From assembly GCF_902635505.1 (NCBI RefSeq), contig NC_045429.1, positions 427,207,669-427,271,668 on the forward strand: a stretch of DNA of 64,000 nucleotides, given 5' to 3'. The position numbers were made by a program, and so were the translations under genes. The notes under the pieces were generated by a model. The model made no database searches. It had not been told where the DNA came from and saw only the letters and a list, made by a program, of their open reading frames with translations. Source of the DNA: Sarcophilus harrisii. Taxonomy: Eukaryota > Chordata > Mammalia > Dasyuromorphia > Dasyuridae. Shown in pieces: positions 57,126 through 64,000 of this stretch (position 1 is its first letter; each line of letters opens with the position of its first letter).

Positions 57126-57345
57126 AAGAATGTTTGTAATAGATGTGGCCATACCAGATACTCATAATGTTCAAGCTACATGGAATTTTCACCTATAGAA
57201 TTTTTACCTTTTTACACTATAGAAAACTAGTAGAAGGAATCAAAACCATAAGGGAACTGGATGAATTACATCATCCTGTCTGCTACTAGAAGCATATAAA
57301 GGGGGAATGCTTTTAGTGAGCTTTGAGAAAGTAACTTTACATTCT

Positions 57346-57601
57346 GATTTTGTTATTGTTATTCAGTTGTGTCCAGCTCCTCATGACCTTATTTGGAGTT
57401 TCCTTGGCAAGGATACTGGAAGGATTTGCTATTTCCTTCTCCAGTTCATTTGACAGATGAAGAAACTGAGGCAAACAGGGTGAAGTGACTTGCTTAGGGT
57501 CACACAGCTAGTAAGTATCTGAGGCTAGATTTGAACTCAGGAAAGTTAAATCAGCCTGACTCCAGGCCCATCTTTGAGCACTATGGTGCTATTTAGCTGC
57601 C
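57346..57601 (-). mobile_element. Full-length MAR1-type CORE-SINE with target duplication
   Basis: 'ttcagttgtgtccagctcct', 'cttggcaaggatactggaag', 'gaagaaactgaggcaaacag' and 'agcactatggtgctatttag' in order. The 8-bp 'tacattct' repeats lie at 57338-57345 and 57602-57609. Confidence 0.88.
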
Positions 57602-57964
57602 TACATTCTAATAATTTTACTAAACTATAAAAAGCAGTTATTTTATCCATTCTTTCAAAAGTCTATATAAGACATCAAAAACTAGATAGAGAAGCAGTGG
57701 GGATACAAATATAGACAAACAAAACAGTTCTAGACCTCAACAACACAGAAAAAGGAGCTGGAAAGGTGAGGAGTAGGTAGGGGAAAGGGAGTGTCTTTAT
57801 ACTAGGCAGTCCAGGAAGTGGTGTGGAAATCTTTGGCCAAATCTAGTTATCGCCAACAGAGATTAGTTAAGGAGTGATTAATGCCGAATTATATGAGGCA
57901 ACAGTAGAAACTAGGCAACATAGCATTACAAACTACAAAATTGTACACCTTACTGAATACTTGG

Positions 57965-58100
57965 AAGAGCAGTTAGGTGTTATCATAGTGCATGGAGTAC
58001 CAGACCTGGAATTAAGAAGACTTTTCCTGAGTTCAAATTCAGCTGCAGACACTTACTAGCTGTGGGATTCTGGGCAAATCACTCAACCCTGTCTTCTTCT
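57965..58100 (+). mobile_element. MAR-type SINE
   Basis: 'gagcagttaggtgttatcat', 'cctgagttcaaattcagctg' and 'ctgggcaaatcactcaaccc' in order. Confidence 0.75.
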
Positions 58101-58104
58101 GAGA

Positions 58105-59564
58105 AGAGGAGCCAAGACAGAACTCTATAGGGATATTTACAGTTATTAGGAACAATCTGAATGAAGATTCTACAAATGAGAATGATGAATGGCTACTTAG
58201 GTAGGAGGAGAATCAAGAAAGAAGAGTCACAAAAGCACAGAGAGAGGAAAGTATCAAGGAAAAGAGCTTGATCAACAGCATCAAAGGCTTTAGTGGAATC
58301 AAGAAGGATGAAGATTAATTTGGCAATTAAGACATTGTTAGTAATGTTGGAAAGGACAGATTGTTATATGATGAAGTTAAAAAAAACAGACTAATGAGAG
58401 TTAGGAATAGAGTGAGATTAAAGGAAGTGAAGGCACCTGTATAGATGACTTTTTCAAATTTAGCCATAAAAGCAAGGGAAGATATGGAATAAAAGCTAGC
58501 ATGGATAAATGGATCAAGTGAAAATTTTTTAAGGAGGAAGGCATCATGGACATGTTTGTAAGCAGCAAGGAAGCAGTCAGTAGCCATGGAGAGGATGAAG
58601 ATAAATAAAAGTGGGGATGACAGTAGGAACAATCTGCTAAAGAAGACAGGATGGAATGGAATCCTTGGCAAAGAGAAGGACCAGGTGAAATAGAGATAAA
58701 AAAGGAGAGAGTGGCAGAAGACATCTGGGTGATAAGATATGAGGAAAAGGGAAGAAGAGGTAGCTCTCAACAAGTAATCTCAATTTTTAAATAAAAGTTC
58801 TTTCTGAGAGTGTTGGAGGAAGAAGGAGTCTTGGGAAATTTGAGGAGAGGTACAAAGGTTTGGAAGAGTGGCTTTGGGGAATAAGATAGTAAACCAATTA
58901 GGGAGATTTGAAAAGATTGCTTTGCAGCAGTAAGGGACTAGATGAGGTTATTTAACATAAATGTGTAGTGGACCCAGTCAGCACAGTTTCATAATTTGCT
59001 ACGTCTTTCTTGGAAGCACTTGGAGTGAAGGTAGTGGATGAAGGACATGATTCAAGGCTCAGGCTTAGCAAGGCAGGATTAGTTATGATAAGGGGACAAA
59101 AGACTCAAGAGGACAATGTAGAGTTTTGCCAGTTCACTAAATTCAAGATGGGAAAAAGAAGAAAAGTGTCACTAGTGCAGAGGTGTTGTTGGCCTGGGAG
59201 AAAACTGGGGGACTAGAAGTCATGATGTGATTGAGAAACAGGGTTTAGAGTTGTAAGGCAGAGGGTAAGCTGGAATGACAATAGATTGTGATCATATAAG
59301 GGAAATACAAAGTTCAGGAACACGTATGTAAGTGGTGCATTTTAAATCATGAGTATAATTGATTATCTCTGTATGCAGTTGAGGTGAGGTGGAGGAGGAA
59401 GTCATGGAAAGCAAACTGAGAAACTGGGAGATTAGGGAGTATCAATAAGTATGTTGAAATCCCCCAGTAGGAGGGCAAGAGTTGAGGAGGAAAGAAAAAA
59501 ACTTTGAACTGAGTACTGTACTAATTGAAAAAAGAAGGGGAGTATCCTGGAGCTCCCAAGTGCC

Positions 59565-59565
<1 letters not shown>
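58105..59565 (-). mobile_element. L2-type LINE body with endonuclease and reverse-transcriptase remnants
   Basis: Minus-strand translation gives LLLGDFNILIDTP at 59479-59435 (APE endonuclease GDFN motif) and LLDSTKAFDAVDQAL at 58306-58262 (reverse-transcriptase motif A, L-D--AFD-VD). Between them lies an open stretch with PIS-LPF-AK-like residues. Order and orientation fit a single L2/CR1-class ORF2. Several frame changes are needed, so it is an old fossil. It continues beyond the L1 insertion at 59718-60086. Confidence 0.82.
58327..58773 (-). pseudogene. L2 reverse-transcriptase N-terminal fragment
   Basis: The longest minus frame in the window's non-GC-rich part (148 codons). It contains FSLDPFIHASFYSISSLAFM and AKFEKVIYTGAFTSFNLTLF, corresponding to the L2 S-YRPISLLPF-AKL-EKV--- block just upstream of motif A. 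The conserved YRPIS reads FYSIS here, so it is degraded. It is a LINE remnant, not a host gene. Confidence 0.75.

Positions 59566-59566
<1 letters not shown>

Positions 59567-59611
<45 letters not shown>
59567..59611 (+). repeat. (GT)n microsatellite
   Basis: About 22 uninterrupted GT units inside the L2 body. Confidence 0.97.
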
Positions 59612-59612
<1 letters not shown>

Positions 59613-59717
59613 TGGATTGAGTGATTCTTACAGGAAGAGAAGTTTTTGACTATTAGTGGTAGAAGGAGAATCTGTAATTGGCAATGGGGAGCAATGAAGA
59701 TTCCAATTCCCTAATCT

Positions 59718-60086
59718 GTTTTTTTATTATAACTTTTTATTTACAAGACCTAAGTATGGGTAATTTTTCTGCATTGACCCTCGTAAAATCTTCTGTTCCA
59801 ACTTTTCCCCCTTTCCCCCCACCCCTTCCCCTAAATGGCAGGTAGACCAATACATGTTAAATATGTTAAGGTATATATAAAGTATACACTATATGTATAC
59901 ATATTTATACAGTTATCTTGCTGCACAAGAAAAATCAGATTTAGAAATGAGATAAAAATAACCTGAGAAGGAAAACAAAAATACAAGTGTACAAAAACAG
60001 GAGGATTAGAAATGCCATGTTGTGGCCCACATTCATTTCCCAGTGTTCTTTCGCTGATTGTAGCTGGTTCTCTTCATTATTGAACA
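59718..60086 (-). mobile_element. 5'-truncated L1 inserted into L2, perfect target-site duplication
   Basis: T-rich start, 'ataactttttatttacaaga', 'cccctaaatggcaggtagac' and end near 'ggttctcttcattattgaac'. The perfect 15-bp ccaattccctaatct lies at 59703-59717 and 60087-60101. Confidence 0.95.
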
Positions 60087-60101
60087 CCAATTCCCTAATC
60101 T

Positions 60102-60360
60102 TAAGAAATGAGTCAAGAGAATGTCCAATGAAGGAGATTGTGTGATAAAGAAAGAGCCAGAAGATGGAAGGAGTAGGAAAGGGAAATATTGAAGATAAAA
60201 GCAGGTTTGTTGCCTATGGAGCAGGCATTCCAGAGAGCCCAGGGGAAAAGGATGGCCATTTTAGAATTGGACATTGATGGAGGTTGGAAGTGGGAATGGA
60301 AAGAAAGGACTGGAAAATGAGAGATGGCCAAAGGGACTTGAATGATAAGAACTGGGGGCT
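60102..60360 (-). mobile_element. Continuation of the L2 body
   Basis: 'gagcaggcattccagagagc' and neighbouring purine-rich sequence resume the L2 after the L1 insertion. Confidence 0.5.
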
Positions 60361-60775
60361 CAAAATAGGGGACTTAATCATAGAGGAATAAGTTCAGCTC
60401 GGTTTTTGTTGTCTATAGAGGTTTGGCCTTAGGTTGAAGTTTTCTCTGGGCTGTAGCCAAACAAGTTCTGTGAGTTGAAGGAATGATACTATTCCTGTTT
60501 CCCCAAGTCGGGAGACTAGGCTGGAGACTTGATGAAATGAACTTTCTTCTCTTCTTTGGAGGGTGGTGCTCGATGGAATGAGTTTCTTCTCTTCAGAAGG
60601 GAGAAGCTCTTCAGAAGACCAGGCAGAAGACTTGATGTAATGAAATTGTATTTTCTTCTCTTTACATCAAAGAAAAAACTAAAAACCATATAGAAATAGG
60701 GAGGTGCGTACCAAACTTATTGTCTTTTCTGCAATTGTCCTCAGAGCATTAAAAATAAAAGGAGAATAGCAGGCT
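60361..60775. other. Unassigned DNA with a local imperfect repeat
   Basis: 'cttgatgaaatgaactttctt' style segments recur with variation at about 60527, 60565 and 60632 ('ttcttctcttc' words), suggesting small local duplications. No gene. Confidence 0.4.
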
Positions 60776-60790
60776 AAGAACTAGTCCTAG

Positions 60791-61196
60791 AATGTGGCCT
60801 TCTCAACAATGAGATGAACTAAATCAGTTCCAATAGAGCAGTAATGAACTGAACCAGCTACACCCAGGGAAAGAACTCTGGGAGATGACTATGAACCACT
60901 ACATAGAATTCCCAGTCTCTCTATTTTTTGTCTGCCTGCACTTTTGATTTCCTTCACAGCCTAATTGTACACTATTCAAAGTCCAACTCTTTTTATACAG
61001 CCAAATAACTGTTTGGACATGTATACATATATTGTATTTAACATATACTTTAACATATTTAGCATGTATTGGTCAACCTGCCATCTTGGGGAAGGGGTGG
61101 GGGGAAGGAGGGGAAAAGTTGGAACAAAAGGTCTTGCAATTGTCAATGCTGAAAAATTATCCATGCATATATTCTGTAAATAAAAAGCTATAAAAA
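60791..61196 (+). mobile_element. 5'-truncated L1 3' end with target-site duplication
   Basis: Starts just after the ORF2 stop region ('caacaatgagatgaactaaa') and ends 'aataaaaagctataaaaaaa'. The 15-bp duplication with one mismatch lies at 60776-60790 and 61197-61211. Confidence 0.93.
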
Positions 61197-61340
61197 AAGA
61201 ACTAGTCTTAGAACTGTTTCTATCTGAACTCAACTGAGAATGATAAGAATAATATTGCCTATGATAATAATTGACTGCTCCATCAAAGAGTTTATCAATG
61301 GGCCAATTTTCCTATAGCCTCTCTTAACATTTGTAGTGTG

Positions 61341-61370
61341 TATGTGTGTGTGTGTGTGTGCGTGCATGTG
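61341..61370 (+). repeat. (TG)n microsatellite
   Basis: TG array with CG interruptions. Confidence 0.9.
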
Positions 61371-62111
61371 TACAAGTGCACTTGCATGAGCACATGCAAA
61401 TGTGTCTGTGGTCAGCTTTACTGATATTGTGAGTGTAAGTTGGAAACTCAGAACTATTTTAACTTGCATCTCTCTAATAATGATTATGGAACATTTTTTA
61501 CTTAACTATTGATACTTTGGATTTCTTCTCTTGGGAACTCTTTCTTCATATCCTTATGCCATTTGTTAACTGGGAAATGGATCTTATTGTTATAAATTAC
61601 AATCAGTTTCTTATATCTTTTGGAAATGAGATTATTAGGGAAATTAAATGGGTTAAAGCATTCTGAATAGCAATTTGGAATTATGTCCTCAAAGTTACTA
61701 AAAAGTGCATGCCCTTTGATGTAGATATGCCATTGTTAGGCATATACCCCAAAGAATCAAAGAAAGAGAAAAGTTTATACACACAAACATACACATACAC
61801 ATATATATTTAGTATTTCTTTTTTATGGTGGCAAAAAACTTGAAATTAAGGGATGCCCATCAATTGGTGAATGTGCAACAAATTGTAGTATATGAATGTG
61901 ATAGAATACTGTTGTACTTTAAGAAATGAAAAAAAACAGTTTCAAAGAGACTGGAGAAGGCTTATTAGAACTGACAGAAAATGAAATGATTATTACCAGA
62001 AAAACAATTTATACAATAACACTAATATTGTAAAAACAAACAACTCTGAAAAACCTAAGACCTTTGATCAACTAAATGGCTTCAAAGGACAGATAAAGAA
62101 GAATGGTGACC

Positions 62112-62860
62112 ATATTTATACAGTTCTCTTGTTGCACAAGAAAAATCAGATTTAGAAAAGTAAAAATAACCTGGGAAGAAAAACAAAAATGCAAGTCCAG
62201 ATTCATTCCCAGTGTTCTTTCTCTGGGTGCAGCTGGTTCTGTTCATCACTGATCAATTGGAACTGAATTGGATCTTCTCATTGCTGAAGATATCCACTTC
62301 AATCAGAATTGATCCTCATATAATATTTTTTTTATTTAATAGCCTTTTATTTACAGGATATATGCATGGGTAACTTTACAGCATTAACAATTGCCAAACC
62401 TCTTGTTCCAATTTTTCACCTCTTACCCCCCCCCCTCCCCTAGATGGCAGGATGACCAGTAGATGTTAAATAGATGTTAAATATATTAAAATATAAATTA
62501 GATACACAATAAGTATACATGACCAAAACGTTATTTTGCTGTACAAAAAGAATCAGACTCTGAAATATTGTACAATTAGCTTGTGAAGGAAATCAAAAAT
62601 GCAGGTGTGCATGAATATAGGGATTGGGAATTCAATGAATTCAATTCTGATTTTTCTTGTGCAACAAGAGAACTGTATAAATATGTACACATATATTGTA
62701 TTTAAAATATACTTTAACATGTATGAAACTGCCTGCTATCTAGGGGGATGGAGGGAAGGAAGGGAAAAGTTGGAACAGAAGTGATTGCAAGGAACAATGT
62801 TGAAAAAATTACTCATGCATATGTTCTGTCAATAAAAAGCTATAATAATAATAATAAAAA
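62112..62860. mobile_element. Younger twin-primed L1 with 17-bp target-site duplication
   Basis: Flanked by perfect aaagaagaatggtgacc at 62095-62111 and 62861-62877. The left part (62112-62325) is antisense and the right part (62646-62860) is sense, ending 'aataaaaagctataataata'. The two parts share a 40-bp perfect inverted repeat (62111-62150 and 62646-62685), including positions that differ from other L1 copies in the window. Confidence 0.88.
62326..62640 (-). mobile_element. Third L1 3' end nested between the inverted and sense parts
   Basis: Begins with a T run and 'agccttttatttacaggata', with a UTR of the 'ccatgcatatatcc / gacaattgcc' subfamily (as in the 11984 copy), unlike the 62646-62860 segment. 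No target duplication is visible, so how it arrived is unclear. Confidence 0.75.
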
Positions 62861-62984
62861 AAAGAAGAATGGTGACCTATCTCATGACAGACAGATGATA
62901 GACTAATATGCAAAATAAGAAACACATTTTTGGACATAGGCATTGTTTTGCTTGAATATGTTTATATGATACCTAGTTTTCTCC

Positions 62985-63080
62985 CTCCCGCCTTCTTTAC
63001 CTTCCTCTCTTCCTTCTTTTTTCCCTCTCTCCTCCCTCCCTCCCTCCTTCCTTCCTTCCTTTCTTCTTTCTTTCTTTTGG
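62985..63080 (+). repeat. CT-rich (CCTT)n tract
   Basis: Degenerate CTTC/CCTC/CCTT array at the old L1's 3'UTR pyrimidine-rich region. Confidence 0.9.
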
Positions 63081-63389
63081 GTAAAGGTAGATGATGGGGA
63101 AAATGATAATTTTATATTCATTGATATTAACCAATTATTGATAAATTAACAACAACAACAAAAAAGAACATTATAAAGGCCAAAGAGAATAATAATCAAA
63201 TAGGACAATTTTGAAAATTACATGTAGAATTGGTTATATACTTGAAAGAAAAGCAAACTGTATATAATGGAGACCCACAATTTAATGGATGAGAATCTTC
63301 TTCTGTAATACTCTGTCTATAGAAATGTTCATTTTATTTTTGTTTGACAAATCCAGAATTTAAACAATGAAAAGAAATCCCATTTTGGC

Positions 63390-63735
63390 ATATTTCTACT
63401 CTTCCAGTCTTTTTATACCTTATGTTCTCTTCCTTGTCCAGAAGTTCTTCAATCCAGTGTTACTGACTTCCTTGCTGTTATTTAAACAAAACACTCCATC
63501 TCTTGACTTGATTTTGCTATCCCCCCATTCCTGGAATTCTCTCCTTCCTCGTTATCACTTTCTGATATCCCTGGATTCTTTCAAATTCTAGCTAAAATCC
63601 TACTTCCCATAAAAAACCTTTCCTCCTCCCCCTTAATTGTAGTCTTCTCTTTGTCGATTTATTTTCAATTCAGTCTGTAAATAGCTTTATTGTACATAAT
63701 TGTTTGTGTGCCATTTTCTCCCCATTAGATCATGA
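63390..63735 (+). mobile_element. L2 segment
   Basis: 'catttctggaattctctcc'-like, 'ctagctaaaatcctacttcc' and 'cccattagatcatgaac' follow the L2 order up to just before its usual tail, where an L1 (63738 onward) is inserted. Confidence 0.55.
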
Positions 63736-63737
63736 AC

Positions 63738-64000
63738 TTTTTTTTTTTTTTTTTTTTTTTACTGTTGACATCTTTATTTTTATTTTAGATTTTAATTTCC
63801 AATTCCAAATTCTGTCCCTCCTTCCGGCCCTACTCCCACCCATTTGGAAGGCAAGAAATACAATACTACATTTGAAGTCATGCAAAACATATTTCTACAT
63901 TAAACATGTTGTAAAAGGGGGAAAAAGCAAGAAAAATAAAGTAAAAGAAAAATATACTTCAATCTACACTCAGAGTCCATCACTTTTCTATCTAGAAGCA
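63738..64000 (-). mobile_element. L1 3' end running off the window
   Basis: T23 run, then 'ttatttttattttagatttt', 'ccacccatttggaaggcaag' and 'ctacattaaacatgttgtaa', antisense L1 3'UTR of the same old type as 2741-3232. The 5' part lies beyond the window. Confidence 0.85.

Larger units (their letters stand above)
61440..63110. mobile_element. Old 5'-inverted (twin-primed) L1, split by younger L1s
   Basis: 61440-61640 is antisense L1 ORF2 ('ctcttgggaactctttcttc', 'cttatgccatttgttaactg'). From 61641 the strand flips to sense ORF2 sequence that lies just downstream in the element ('gcatgccctttgatgtagat', 'ggatgcccatcaattggtga'). The sense part breaks at about 62111 and resumes at 62878 with the old L1 3'UTR ('tatgcaaaataagaaacaca'). 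The inversion is the classic twin-priming arrangement. Confidence 0.82.

Overview
The window looks like nuclear DNA from a marsupial, more likely Australian than American, though that last point is inference from repeat subfamilies. It is AT-rich and packed with interspersed repeats. These include 5'-truncated L1 elements of several marsupial-type subfamilies, tRNA-derived CORE-SINEs of the MAR1/WSINE type, RTE-related LINE and SINE copies, and older L2, CR1/L3, MIR-like and hAT-like fossils. There are no bacterial-style operons, and nearly all short open frames are chance or repeat-derived.

One host gene is clear: S100A10 (p11), on the minus strand. Coding exon 2 (41206 to 41075) and coding exon 3 (37404 to 37243) join in phase to give a complete 97-residue protein that matches human S100A10 as I remember it at every position. 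A poly(A) signal lies at 37006 to 37001. A GC/CpG-rich block at about 50.3 to 51.8 kb holds the best candidate for the non-coding first exon, with a strong splice donor at 51266 to 51261. The gene would then run from about 51.4 kb down to about 37.0 kb, with intron 1 near 10 kb and intron 2 near 3.7 kb.

Layout: 1 to 37 kb is intergenic sequence 3' of S100A10, mostly repeats plus two unique blocks (7.9 to 8.4 kb and 30.5 to 31.3 kb) that could be regulatory. 37 to 51.4 kb is S100A10; its first intron carries an L1 fragment, a CR1/L3 3' end, SINEs, a 127-bp tandem duplication and unique GC-richer segments. 51.4 to 64 kb is upstream intergenic DNA, dominated by an L2 body (58.1 to 60.4 kb) with readable endonuclease and reverse-transcriptase motifs and by a three-layer L1 nest (61.4 to 63.1 kb).

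I found no convincing new system. The most interesting structures are the nested twin-primed L1 with a 40-bp perfect inverted repeat and a 17-bp target-site duplication, an unexplained exact 27-bp direct repeat, and tandem duplications. No ERV/LTR element, CRISPR array, rRNA or functional tRNA gene was recognised. Repeat family names come from memory of consensus sequences and boundaries are approximate unless target-site duplications are given.
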